The notes beneath the pieces are model-generated. The model saw only the letters and a program-made list of their open reading frames with translations. It had not been told where the DNA came from and made no database searches. Positions 1 through 7,490 of a DNA stretch of 19,065 bases are shown here, piece after piece (position 1 is the first letter of the stretch; each line of letters opens with the position of its first letter). This stretch comes from Bacteroidota bacterium. Lineage in GTDB: Bacteria; Bacteroidota; Bacteroidia; Bacteroidales; WCHB1-69. The stretch lies in NCBI GenBank assembly GCA_023413895.1, contig JAEZOU010000017.1, forward strand, positions 1 to 19,065. Direction: 5' to 3'. Both the position numbers and the translations under genes were made by a program.

Positions 1-101
1 ATTAAAATTTCGAGACATTTCTTCAAAATCTCTTCCAATCCTGCTCCGTTGAGCAATTCGTGTTCTAAAATTTCGTACTTTTGCGCTTGTGTAATTTCCA
101 T
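1..101 (-). CDS. N-terminal fragment of an unidentified gene, possibly IS256/Mutator-type transposase
   Basis: Reading leftward from the ATG at 101, an open frame of 33 codons runs off the window edge. It begins MEITQAQKYEILEHEL and continues with NGAGLEEILKKCLEIL. The pattern of a short Met-acid-aliphatic-Thr start, a Gln-rich helix, then Asn/Gly-Gly-Leu and an amphipathic helix is reminiscent of the N-terminus of IS256/Mutator-family transposases as I remember them. This is a resemblance only, because no DDE residue lies inside the window. A promoter-like TATATTTG lies about 20 bases upstream on the same strand. The remainder of the gene, outside the window, would settle its identity. Confidence 0.4.
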   Translation of the reverse strand, partial: MEITQAQKYEILEHELLNGAGLEEILKKCLEIL

Positions 102-122
102 TTGTTTAATTTTTTAGTTTTG

Positions 123-130
123 CAAATATA
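123..130 (-). promoter_or_regulatory. Bacteroidota-type -7 promoter element for the left-edge gene
   Basis: On the minus strand this reads TATATTTG, a full match to the Bacteroidota -7 consensus TAnnTTTG. It lies 21 bases before the ATG at 101. It is embedded in an 8-bp perfect inverted repeat, GCAAATAT (122-129) and ATATTTGC (133-140), with a 3-base spacer, which could be a regulator site or chance in AT-rich DNA. No clear -33 element was seen. Confidence 0.4.
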
Positions 131-230
131 TCATATTTGCCGGAAATTACACACTTTTTGGGATACTACCCAAGTGACTTTGAATGGGAAGAGTTGCACG
201 TCAAAATGAATTAAGCCGAAAAGATAATAT

Positions 231-262
231 AAAAAAAACGCCCCGCAAATTCGGAGCGTTTT
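231..262 (-). terminator. Rho-independent terminator at the end of the kal operon
   Basis: The arms 235-245 and 252-262 form an 11-bp stem with a 6-base loop. The transcript of the minus strand pairs completely, with one U-G wobble, and is followed by a run of eight U (231-238). It begins 18 bases after the kal stop codon. Read from the plus strand, the wobble becomes a C-A mismatch, so the structure is best suited to terminating the leftward operon. Confidence 0.85.
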
Positions 263-279
263 CTTCATATAGTATTAAC

Positions 280-675
280 TTATTGGTTTTTACGTTGACA
301 TTTTTTAGGAACTACGCAAGTTCCGCTAGCGCGGCAAACTACGATAGGTTCTGGTAAAACATCAGCAGCTGAAGCCGAAATATCGGTGCGAGGAGCAATC
401 ACTTTGCGAGCTTCGAAAACCATTTTGCGAGAGCTATTTCCCACGTGAGTGATTTCACCAACAGCTTCGATATAATCGCCAGCGAAAACAGGAGCTAAAA
501 ACTCTACGTTATCGTATGCGCAGAAGAGACCTTCATCGCCATCTTGGATAATAAGTAATTCGGTTGCTACATCACCGAAAAGGCCTAACATTCTGGCTCC
601 ATCAACAAGATTTCCACCATAATGAGCATCGTGAGCACTCATTCTCAAACGTATCATTGAGGTAACTTTTTCCAT
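280..675 (-). CDS. kal: 3-aminobutyryl-CoA ammonia-lyase (Kal)
   Basis: This 131-residue hotdog-fold protein is expected to remove ammonia from L-3-aminobutyryl-CoA to give crotonyl-CoA, a late step of lysine fermentation in the cytoplasm. The assignment rests on its size, which is typical of Kal, and on motifs I recognise from that family: HDAHYGGNLVDGARML near the N-terminus, GDVATELLI, DNVEFLAPVFAGDYIE in the core, and CRASGTCVVP near the C-terminus. It is the last gene before the terminator and starts 18 bases after the etfA stop. Its product is the substrate of the Bcd/Etf complex encoded just upstream, which strongly supports the call. The C-terminus is basic (KKCQRKNQ). A generic thioesterase of the hotdog superfamily is the main alternative, but the fit to Kal is much better. 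Confidence 0.85.
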   Translation of the reverse strand: MEKVTSMIRLRMSAHDAHYGGNLVDGARMLGLFGDVATELLIIQDGDEGLFCAYDNVEFLAPVFAGDYIEAVGEITHVGNSSRKMVFEARKVIAPRTDISASAADVLPEPIVVCRASGTCVVPKKCQRKNQ

Positions 676-693
676 TTTATTCAGATTAAAGGG

Positions 694-1707
694 TTATTTT
701 TTAAGTTCTTTTTCTAATCTTTCGGTGAGAAGTGGAACAATCTTGTTCATATCACCAACAATACCTAAGTCTGCTACGCCAAAAATAGGAGCGTATTTGT
801 CTTTGTTGATAGCAATGATATAGTCAGATTCTTCCATACCAGCCAAGTGTTGGATAGCACCTGAGATACCAATAGCGAAGTAAAGGTCAGGACGAACGGT
901 TTTTCCTGTTTGACCTACTTGGCGATCGTGGTCCATAATGCCAGCATCTACCATAGCGCGAGAAGAGGAAACTTGAGCGTCGAGGACGTTAGCCATTTTT
1001 TCCAATTTTTTGAATCCTTCAGCATTTCCAACACCTCTACCACCAGAAACCAAAATTTTAGCTTCAGTGATGTTGACTTTATCTTTATTTTCTTTTACGG
1101 ATTCTAAAATACGAACTTTGAATTTAGAAGCATCGAAAACGGGTTTAAACTCAATGATTTCTCCTTTGCGAGAAGCATCTCTATCAGCTTTTTGCATAAC
1201 GCCTGGACGAACAGTTGACATTTGTGGACGGTGTTCGGTACACATAATTGTTGCCATCAAGTTGCCACCGAAAGCGGGACGAGTCATCATAAGTTCTCTC
1301 TCTTCAGAGATTTCCAAACGGGTACAGTCTGCGGTAAGACCAGTGCCTACTTTTGCAGAAAGTCTTGGACCCAAATCACGACCGATTGTTGTTGCTCCTA
1401 AAAGTACGATGCTAGGTTTGAACTCGTCGATAGCTTGGCAAAGAGCTTGTTTGTATTGTTCGGTTAAATAGTCTTTTAATTCAGGTTGATCGATACAAAT
1501 AACTTTATCAGCACCATATTCAATAAGCATTTGGGCTTGATTGCTGATATTATAACCAGGGAAAAGTGCTACTACTTTTTCATTTAATGCAGCTGCCAAT
1601 TCTTTAGCCTTACCTAATAATTCGAGCGCTACTGACTGCACATTTCCTTCTCTTTGTTCGATGAAAACATATACGTCTTTATAATCTGCTTTATTCATTT
1701 TATACAA
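694..1707 (-). CDS. etfA: Electron transfer flavoprotein subunit alpha
   Basis: This is the large subunit of the FAD-containing electron transfer flavoprotein that passes electrons to or from the acyl-CoA dehydrogenase. It has 337 residues, the normal length. The N-terminal alpha/beta domain includes LLGATTIGRDLGPRLS (about 103-118). The C-terminal FAD domain carries GGRGVG (222-227), SSSRAMVDAG (247-256), QVGQTGKTV (263-271), GISGAIQH (280-287), NKD (301-303) and ADLGIVGD (312-319), all standard EtfA FAD-binding elements. The start could be Met1 or Met4; Met1 leaves 11 bases after the etfB stop. With EtfB and a butyryl-CoA-dehydrogenase-like partner it probably forms the clostridial-type Bcd-EtfAB complex. 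Electron bifurcation to ferredoxin is inferred from family resemblance, not shown by any single motif. Confidence 0.96.
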   Translation of the reverse strand: MYKMNKADYKDVYVFIEQREGNVQSVALELLGKAKELAAALNEKVVALFPGYNISNQAQMLIEYGADKVICIDQPELKDYLTEQYKQALCQAIDEFKPSIVLLGATTIGRDLGPRLSAKVGTGLTADCTRLEISEERELMMTRPAFGGNLMATIMCTEHRPQMSTVRPGVMQKADRDASRKGEIIEFKPVFDASKFKVRILESVKENKDKVNITEAKILVSGGRGVGNAEGFKKLEKMANVLDAQVSSSRAMVDAGIMDHDRQVGQTGKTVRPDLYFAIGISGAIQHLAGMEESDYIIAINKDKYAPIFGVADLGIVGDMNKIVPLLTERLEKELKK

Positions 1708-1718
1708 TTTTAGGAAGG

Positions 1719-2498
1719 TTAAATAATAAATTTCTCTTTCAATTTGCTGATAATAATGCCAACAGCTTCTTCTGGATCTACTTCATATTGTTCTCCAGCA
1801 GCTTTTTGTCCTTTGGTGAAGGATCTTTTCACGCGAGTAGGAGAGCCATTAAGCCCCAATTTAGCTTCGTCAACATTGATTTTGTCTGCATTCCAGATTT
1901 CCACTTCGCGGTCGAAGGCAGTCATAATGCCAGCTACGCGCATATAACGAGCTTTGTTAGCGGAAGCCAAAACGGTAAGTACGCAAGGTGTTGATACTTC
2001 TAACATTTGGTAGCCATCTTCATTTTCTTTCTTTACAATGATATTGTTTTCTTTCCATTCTACATTAGTAACGTAAGAAACTTGAGGAAGATCTAAGTGT
2101 TCTGCCATTTGAGGACCTACTTGAGCTGTATCGCCATCAATAGCTTGACGACCTGTGATGATTAAGTCATAGTCGAGGCAACGGAGAGCGCCTGCCAATG
2201 CATTAGAGGTTGCCAAAGTGTCTGCACCTGCTAATTTTCTATCAGTAAGAAGAATAGCTCTATCAGCGCCCATTGCGAAAGCTTCGCGTAAGATTGCGTC
2301 AGCTTGAGGTAATCCCATTGTGATTACGGTAACATGTGCGCCATATTGATCTTTCAATCTCAAAGCCATTTCTAATCCGCCTTTATCATCTGGGTTCATA
2401 ATACTAGGAACGCCATCGCGAATCATAGTTCCTGTAGCCGGATTAATCTTAATTTCGGTAGTATCAGGAACTTGTTTTATACAAACTACAATTTTCAT
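1719..2498 (-). CDS. etfB: Electron transfer flavoprotein subunit beta
   Basis: This is the small ETF subunit, 259 residues and typical in length. It begins MKIVVCIKQVPDTTEIKI, continues with IRDGVPSIMNPDDKGGLE, and carries the family signature GRQAIDGDTAQVGPQMAEHL (about 116-135), whose DGDTAQVGP stretch (121-129) lines the nucleotide site. In the overall run of these motifs it looks closer to EtfB of anaerobic fermenters, such as the bifurcating clostridial or Acidaminococcus proteins, than to mitochondrial EtfB; this comparison is from memory. It lies 24 bases after bcd and 11 bases before etfA, so all three should be co-transcribed. Confidence 0.96.
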   Translation of the reverse strand: MKIVVCIKQVPDTTEIKINPATGTMIRDGVPSIMNPDDKGGLEMALRLKDQYGAHVTVITMGLPQADAILREAFAMGADRAILLTDRKLAGADTLATSNALAGALRCLDYDLIITGRQAIDGDTAQVGPQMAEHLDLPQVSYVTNVEWKENNIIVKKENEDGYQMLEVSTPCVLTVLASANKARYMRVAGIMTAFDREVEIWNADKINVDEAKLGLNGSPTRVKRSFTKGQKAAGEQYEVDPEEAVGIIISKLKEKFII

Positions 2499-2522
2499 AT
2501 CTTTATGTTTTCTAATTTTCTG

Positions 2523-3662
2523 TTATTTGAATAATTTAGCTGCAATAACCATACGTTGAACTTCTGAAGTTCCTTCGTAGATTTCTGTAATTTTAGCGTC
2601 ACGCATCATTCTTTCAACGCTATATTCGCGGGTGTAACCATATCCACCATGGAATTGTACTGCTTTGGTAGTAACTTCCATTGCAGTTTCAGCAGCAAAT
2701 AATTTTGCCATAGCAGCATCTGCAGAGTAAGGAAGTTTCATATCTTTCTTGTAAGCAGCAGAGCGAACTAACAAGCGAGCCGCTTGAACTCGTGTTTCCA
2801 AGTTTGCCATTTGGAATTGAGTGTTTTGGAAATGAGCGATAGACTTTCCGAATTGTTTACGTTCTTTGGTATATTTAATAGTTTCGTCCATTGCGCCTTG
2901 TGCAATACCAAGTGCTTGAGCTGCAATACCAATACGGCCGCCGTCTAACGTTTTCATTGCAATACCAAAACCTTTTCCTAATGCACCCAAAAGGTTTTCT
3001 TTAGGAACTTCGCAGTTTTCAAAAATAAGTTCGCAAGTTGCAGAACCGCGAATACCTAATTTTTTCTCTTTCTTACCAATGCTGAAACCTGGCATTCCTT
3101 TTTCTACGATGAATGCAGAAATGCCTTTTGTGCCCAAAGACTTGTCAGTCATTGCCATAACGATATAAACGTTAGCATAACCGGCGTTAGTGATGAAAAT
3201 TTTAGATCCATTAAGAATCCATTTATCGCCAGCGTCAACAGCAGTAGTTTGTTGCATTGCCGCATCTGTTCCTGCATTAGGTTCGGTTAAGCCGAAAGCG
3301 CCAATCCATTCTCCGCTACAGAGTTTTGGCAAATATTTCATTTTTTGTTCTTCGGTACCATTTTCTAGAATAGGAGCTACACACAAAGAGGTATGAGCCG
3401 AAAGAACAACGCCAGTAGTTGCACAAGCGCGAGAAAGTTCTTCTACCGCCATAGAGTACATTTGGTTTGTACCGCCTTGTCCGCCATATTCAACAGGAAC
3501 AGGGATGCCCATTAAACCAATTTCTCCCATCTTTTTCACAGTTTCCATTGGAAATCTCTCTTCTTCATCAATTTCCGCTGCTAAAGGTTTTACTTCGTTT
3601 TCGGCAAATTCCCGAATCATCAGTAAAAACAACTCTTCTTGTTTTGTTAAACTAAAATCCAT
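2523..3662 (-). CDS. bcd: Short-chain acyl-CoA (butyryl-CoA) dehydrogenase
   Basis: This FAD flavoenzyme is expected to reduce crotonyl-CoA to butyryl-CoA with electrons delivered through EtfAB. The 379 residues show the full family layout: an N-terminal helical domain starting MDFSLTKQEELF, the middle beta domain with GLTEPNAGTD (124-133), and the C-terminal helical domain with ERKQFGKSIAHFQ and FHGGYGYTREY. The catalytic base is Glu363 in IYEGTSE, the position used by bacterial short-chain acyl-CoA dehydrogenases. It is the first gene of the tightly spaced bcd-etfB-etfA-kal block. The 42-base gap to the upstream DUF4468-like gene is the largest in the gene train, so a separate promoter there is possible, although I saw no good -7 match. 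Assignment to butyryl-CoA rather than another short acyl-CoA rests on the Kal neighbour. Confidence 0.93.
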   Translation of the reverse strand: MDFSLTKQEELFLLMIREFAENEVKPLAAEIDEEERFPMETVKKMGEIGLMGIPVPVEYGGQGGTNQMYSMAVEELSRACATTGVVLSAHTSLCVAPILENGTEEQKMKYLPKLCSGEWIGAFGLTEPNAGTDAAMQQTTAVDAGDKWILNGSKIFITNAGYANVYIVMAMTDKSLGTKGISAFIVEKGMPGFSIGKKEKKLGIRGSATCELIFENCEVPKENLLGALGKGFGIAMKTLDGGRIGIAAQALGIAQGAMDETIKYTKERKQFGKSIAHFQNTQFQMANLETRVQAARLLVRSAAYKKDMKLPYSADAAMAKLFAAETAMEVTTKAVQFHGGYGYTREYSVERMMRDAKITEIYEGTSEVQRMVIAAKLFK

Positions 3663-3704
3663 AATTATTTTTTTATGTTAATAAATTGATAGATATATTT
3701 CTTT

Positions 3705-4259
3705 TTACCATTCGTCAACTTTTTCCTCCACAGGTAACATTCCTTCTTCTAAGGCTTGTGTAACCTTAATTACCTCATCATTAACTTGATTCAGCCATAG
3801 GTACCAATTAGGTTCCCAATGTGGATGGTCGCGTTTGAACCAATTTTCAATCGGAGCTGCAGATTGTGCCTTTTCGTTAAAATCTGTTAATGTGTAACGA
3901 TAACGGTCATTTCTACACTCAATTTTGAAATTGTAATATACTAAGTTTTTGTAATGTTGTTTACCATCTTTCAGAATTGTGTAGATGCGAATGCTTGGTC
4001 GCAACATTATAATTCCTTTCTCTTTGTCGCTACTTTGAAGGATATTTTCACTATTTTTAAAGTAGGTTTTAACCCATGCCATCGCACGGTCGAAAAGAAT
4101 TTCTGGAGTGCCAGCTTCTTGTACAACTTCTTGATATGTAACTAATTTTGTATCCTCATCAATGGGAAGATTAGGAATAATTTCTTCTCCTTTTTGTGCG
4201 AAGAGATTGAAAACGCCTACAAAAGTGATGAACAATGTGAATAGGATTCTTTTTTTCAT
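3705..4259 (-). CDS. Exported DUF4468-like protein
   Basis: This 184-residue protein has an N-terminal signal peptide: Lys-Lys-Arg, a hydrophobic stretch to about residue 20, and a likely cut before QKGEE. The mature part begins LPIDEDTKLVTYQEVVQEAG and includes a conserved-looking WVKTYFKN and an Ile/Leu-rich strand region. That opening matches the N-terminus of the DUF4468 (TBP-like fold) family of Bacteroidota exported proteins as I recall it. Function is unknown. There is no lipobox Cys, so it is probably periplasmic. It starts 5 bases after the folA stop, within the same transcript. Trp and acidic residues are frequent near the C-terminus (HPHWEPNWYLWLNQ). Confidence 0.7.
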   Translation of the reverse strand: MKKRILFTLFITFVGVFNLFAQKGEEIIPNLPIDEDTKLVTYQEVVQEAGTPEILFDRAMAWVKTYFKNSENILQSSDKEKGIIMLRPSIRIYTILKDGKQHYKNLVYYNFKIECRNDRYRYTLTDFNEKAQSAAPIENWFKRDHPHWEPNWYLWLNQVNDEVIKVTQALEEGMLPVEEKVDEW

Positions 4260-4264
4260 ATTTT

Positions 4265-4756
4265 CTATTTTAAGATAAGGGTTTGAAATTCAATATCATA
4301 TATATTTTTTTCATCTTTTTCACGAAAAGACGATTCCGCTATTTGCCAACGATTTTCATCAATTTCGGGGAAGAAAACGTCCGCTTCAAATTCAGATTGA
4401 ATGCGTGTAATATAAAGTTTTGATGCGATATTGATGAAAAGTTTGTAGATGGTAGCTCCGCCCATGATGAACGCTTCTTCTTCATTTTCAATAGCTTTCA
4501 ACGCTTCTTCTACGGAGTGAACTACTTCGCAACCTTCAAATTCTGCATTTTGGTCTAAGGTCATTACGATGTTCCGGCGTTTAGGAAGTGGTTTAACAGG
4601 AAGTGTGTGCCAAGTAACATCTCCCATAATGACAGTGTGCCCGCTTGTAATCTCTTTGAAATGTTTCAAATCTGCTGGAAGATGACATAAAAGTTGGTTT
4701 TTTAATCCTAACTCATTACGTTTTCCGATAGCAGCAATCATACTAATATTGTTCAT
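4265..4756 (-). CDS. folA: Dihydrofolate reductase
   Basis: It reduces dihydrofolate to tetrahydrofolate in the cytoplasm. Its 163 residues are normal for bacterial DHFR. Visible motifs are MIAAIGKRNELGLKNQLL at the N-terminus, HLPADLKHFK with the catalytic acid Asp29 (E. coli Asp27), PLPKRRNIV with the folate-carboxylate-binding Arg60, and the nicotinamide-loop FIMGGATIY. Two positions differ from the usual pattern. Cys24 (codon TGT) takes the place of the near-invariant Trp (E. coli Trp22), and Asp46 in MGDVTWHTLP takes the place of the Arg that contacts the NADPH 2'-phosphate (E. coli Arg44). Its ATG overlaps the stop of the upstream ligase gene by four bases (ATGA), suggesting translational coupling. 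No thymidylate synthase gene is adjacent. Confidence 0.93.
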   Translation of the reverse strand: MNNISMIAAIGKRNELGLKNQLLCHLPADLKHFKEITSGHTVIMGDVTWHTLPVKPLPKRRNIVMTLDQNAEFEGCEVVHSVEEALKAIENEEEAFIMGGATIYKLFINIASKLYITRIQSEFEADVFFPEIDENRWQIAESSFREKDEKNIYDIEFQTLILK

Positions 4757-6210
4757 TGTTCTTGATTTTCAATTGTTTTGATTTTCTTTTTGTTATTTTC
4801 CTCTTTAAGATACAGATTCATTAGAACGATGATAGCAATTGCGCCCCAATAGGGGAGTGCTAGTTTGTCAGTTTCTAAAAAATTGTTGAGAATACCATGA
4901 GTATAGTAGCTGATGAGAGCAAGCGTTGCAGCAAGTGTTAGAAGTTTGGCTGTGTGATTTTTGAGTCGAATATGTGTAGTTATACCATAGTAGATTATGA
5001 TAGAAAATAAAAGAACCGTAGTTAGTAGACCTATGAATCCACTCTCTACGCATGGTCGGATATATTCGCTGTGCGCACTTCCTACATCACCAAAGTTAGT
5101 TGAGATGATGGTTCTATATTTAACACGTTGATATGGAGCATATAAAAATTGATAGGTTCCTGGTCCCCAACCTGCAATAGGACGTTCCTTTATCATTCGG
5201 AAGCCAGCGTCCCAGCGATTTAAACGTTCAACGTTCGAAGCATCAGTTTTGATATTACTGATTGATTTGACGTGTTCTACAAAATTTCCAGAAGAATCTT
5301 GCGTATTTTTCTCCATTTTGTACAAAATATCATCAGCAAAATAGAAGAATGTTAGGAAAATTAGTGCGCCGCCTGTTAGTAACCATGAAAATTTAATACG
5401 CATACGAATAGCAAGCCAAACGCCAGTAAATATAATTACGCTGAGCCAAGCCGCACGACAATAGGAGAGGTAGAGCGCCATCAAAAGAATTAGTGTTGTA
5501 GTAATGTAGAATATACGGCGTTGTTTTGAATTTTCTTTCAGGAAGATAAAAGCAGTGGAGAAGGGTAGCATAAAGGCAATGGCGGCTCCGTACGCAGTGT
5601 GGTCGTTGTAGAATGGTGACATCACCCAGTGCATTCCGCGTTCGGGAAATCCCCAAAGCGCAAACTTAATCGTTACAATGATAATCACAATTGCCAATCC
5701 CGCCAAATAGCAACTCATATAGTTGATAGCATCTTGAAATTTCTTACGAATAAGTAAGATAACCAGAAAATAGCTAGAGATAATCAGCCAAAGTGTAGAG
5801 GCGAGGTATTTGAAAGATACTCCTGGTAATTCGCTAGTTATACAAGTAATCAACATCCAAATAAGATAGCCGAATAGAGCAAGCGTAATGGGATGTTTAA
5901 GCACACGTCTATCGTATCGAAGGTCGTAAAGAACTCTCAAGACGAACAAAAGTGTGGCAGAAACCATAATCACTTCGGTTGGTACAGAGAGACTAAGGTT
6001 GACTTTTTCATTTTGAAAAGGAATAGAGAAAGGAGTGGCAAATGCCATAATATAGAGCAATATGTCTAGTTTATATATCAGCATATAGAGTAGCACAACG
6101 CCGATACTCAATAGCGGAAGTAGAAAAAACTCCCTACTGATAGCGTAACTATTCAATGCCAAAAAGACAATGGATGTTGCAATAGTAATATATAACTGCT
6201 TCCTATTCAC
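4753..6210 (-). CDS. O-antigen ligase/polymerase family membrane protein (Wzy_C type)
   Basis: This 485-residue polytopic inner-membrane protein has about a dozen hydrophobic segments. Between them is a large periplasmic loop containing RPIAGWGPGTYQFLYAPY and, further on, SAHSEYIRPCVESGFIGLL. The GWGPGxY, HSEY and E-x-GFIGL features are the hallmark of the Wzy_C (O-antigen ligase/polymerase) family, which joins or polymerises lipid-linked glycans on the periplasmic face. Ligase (WaaL) and polymerase (Wzy) cannot be told apart by eye. The immediately upstream Wzz-like gene, 4 bases away, supports a polysaccharide role. The C-terminus is a basic cytoplasmic tail (EENNKKKIK). Its stop overlaps the folA start. 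Confidence 0.87.
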   Translation of the reverse strand: MNRKQLYITIATSIVFLALNSYAISREFFLLPLLSIGVVLLYMLIYKLDILLYIMAFATPFSIPFQNEKVNLSLSVPTEVIMVSATLLFVLRVLYDLRYDRRVLKHPITLALFGYLIWMLITCITSELPGVSFKYLASTLWLIISSYFLVILLIRKKFQDAINYMSCYLAGLAIVIIIVTIKFALWGFPERGMHWVMSPFYNDHTAYGAAIAFMLPFSTAFIFLKENSKQRRIFYITTTLILLMALYLSYCRAAWLSVIIFTGVWLAIRMRIKFSWLLTGGALIFLTFFYFADDILYKMEKNTQDSSGNFVEHVKSISNIKTDASNVERLNRWDAGFRMIKERPIAGWGPGTYQFLYAPYQRVKYRTIISTNFGDVGSAHSEYIRPCVESGFIGLLTTVLLFSIIIYYGITTHIRLKNHTAKLLTLAATLALISYYTHGILNNFLETDKLALPYWGAIAIIVLMNLYLKEENNKKKIKTIENQEQ

Positions 6211-6214
6211 TATC

Positions 6215-7252
6215 TTATTCCTCTTTTTTATGAGATGGGATACTTGTGTCCTCTTTGATGTTGTTGATAATTAAAAGGGTCATTAAGGTAAGAATGAAAG
6301 CTCCTAAAGTGGATAAAATCATAATAACCGATCTTTTAGGATATGCTTTTTTATCGTGAGCAATTGCATTATCGATAACAAATTTTACAGGCATTCCACC
6401 GTCCATATCCATCTTTGCATCTAGCATTTTAGATTTGCAAAGTGCTTTGAAATGACTATATTCTAATTGTTCGTTTTGGAGTGAGAGTACGGTAGGGCCC
6501 CAAAGTGCAACTTTTTCAATCTCTTTTTCTAAGCGGCTCATGGCTGCTTGATTGCCTTGCGCCACTGCAATAGCGTATTGTTGACTCAAACGGTCGCTCT
6601 GTTTTTCAAGCATTAAAACGCCCTTTTCTCCTAAAACTCGGAGAGAGTCGTCAACACGTTTGATTTCGGCATCCATTTCTACAACTTGTTGAGCAAGAAG
6701 TTGATATGCAGCTTTTGCACGTTCGTATTCTATGCGATTTTTGATGGTGTCAAGTTGGCGAGTAATCTCATTAGCCATATCTGAAGCAAATTGACTATCA
6801 TGGTCGGTTACGGTTATGGAAATAGCACCAAACTCTGTGCGCTTGATATCAACTTTATCTTTTACCGCTTTGTAAAGTTTTGTTTTCCAATATTTTTTTG
6901 TGCTGTCAATGTCGTAATGTACAGATAAATTGAAAATTTTGATCAATTTATCTTGCATTTCGCGAGAGTTCAGAATTTGCATCATCTGCTCGGTTTCCTC
7001 TTCAACGGCGTACGCTTTAATATCTAAACGTTCGTTGTAATTTTGTTCGTTTGTCAAAATTTTAGATACCGAATTGGTTCGTGGTGCATATACTACTGCT
7101 GTGGATTTGAATTGTGGAGTAATGAAGCAAGGCATAGAAAAAATAAAGGACAAAATGGCTGCCGTGATGCTGACGGCAATTAGAAGAATACGCCATTGCC
7201 ACATAAAGCGAATGAGCCCAAAGGAGTTAAAGTCGTTGTTTTTTTCTTTCAT
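6215..7252 (-). CDS. Wzz-like polysaccharide chain-length determinant
   Basis: This 345-residue protein has the polysaccharide co-polymerase layout. It has a short cytoplasmic N-terminus with FGLIRFMWQWR, a transmembrane segment (about 21-41), a long periplasmic region, and a second membrane segment (about 309-332) after KKAYPKRS, the Pro-containing motif that usually precedes TM2. The middle (about 160-245) is rich in Glu, Lys, Gln and Ala and looks like a coiled coil (YQLLAQQVVEMDAEIKRVDD). No C-terminal tyrosine-kinase domain is present, so it is the Gram-negative Wzz form. Such proteins control O-antigen or capsule chain length with a Wzy polymerase. It is the first gene of the leftward transcript and lies downstream of a TAnnTTTG-type promoter candidate. 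Confidence 0.85.
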   Translation of the reverse strand: MKEKNNDFNSFGLIRFMWQWRILLIAVSITAAILSFIFSMPCFITPQFKSTAVVYAPRTNSVSKILTNEQNYNERLDIKAYAVEEETEQMMQILNSREMQDKLIKIFNLSVHYDIDSTKKYWKTKLYKAVKDKVDIKRTEFGAISITVTDHDSQFASDMANEITRQLDTIKNRIEYERAKAAYQLLAQQVVEMDAEIKRVDDSLRVLGEKGVLMLEKQSDRLSQQYAIAVAQGNQAAMSRLEKEIEKVALWGPTVLSLQNEQLEYSHFKALCKSKMLDAKMDMDGGMPVKFVIDNAIAHDKKAYPKRSVIMILSTLGAFILTLMTLLIINNIKEDTSIPSHKKEE

Positions 7253-7303
7253 GTTTTTATAAATGATTGAATACTAATTAAATGCAAAATAATGTGCAAA
7301 CGA

Positions 7304-7311
7304 CAAAAATA
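7304..7311 (-). promoter_or_regulatory. -7 promoter element for the wzz-ligase-folA operon
   Basis: The minus strand reads TATTTTTG here, a full match to TAnnTTTG, 52 bases before the wzz-like ATG at 7252. No convincing -33 TTTG was found at the usual distance. In DNA this rich in A and T a chance match is possible. Confidence 0.4.
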
Positions 7312-7451
7312 TGATTTTTTTTAATATAAAACACCATTTTTTTGAGAGTTTATTTTTTCTTTCTTTCGATGATGAATCTCCTTTTGCTAATTTCTTGCAT
7401 TCTTCTCTCTAAATCACTAATTATGGTGAGTTTTTATATTCATTTTCTTAC

Positions 7452-7468
7452 TAATGATGATAAATTTC
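7452..7468 (+). promoter_or_regulatory. Fur-box-like site upstream of feoAB
   Basis: The stretch TAATGATGATAAATTTC matches 13 of 17 positions of the inner part of the classic Fur consensus GATAATGATAATCATTATC. It sits 15 bases ahead of the predicted feoAB -7 element, where bound repressor would block transcription. Iron-dependent control of feo by Fur is common in other bacteria, but the match is imperfect and the region is AT-rich. Confidence 0.3.
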
Positions 7469-7482
7469 TGAAAAAGAAATAT

Positions 7483-7490
7483 TATCTTTG
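7483..7490 (+). promoter_or_regulatory. -7 promoter element for feoAB
   Basis: TATCTTTG followed by CA is an exact fit to the Bacteroidota -7 motif TAnnTTTG. It lies 63 bases before the feoAB ATG, leaving an AT-rich leader of roughly 55 bases. No clear -33 element is visible. Confidence 0.55.

Noticed and set aside
1010..1471. 153-codon open frame opposite etfA
   Set aside because: It lies antisense inside the well-supported etfA gene, with no family resemblance; a shadow frame.
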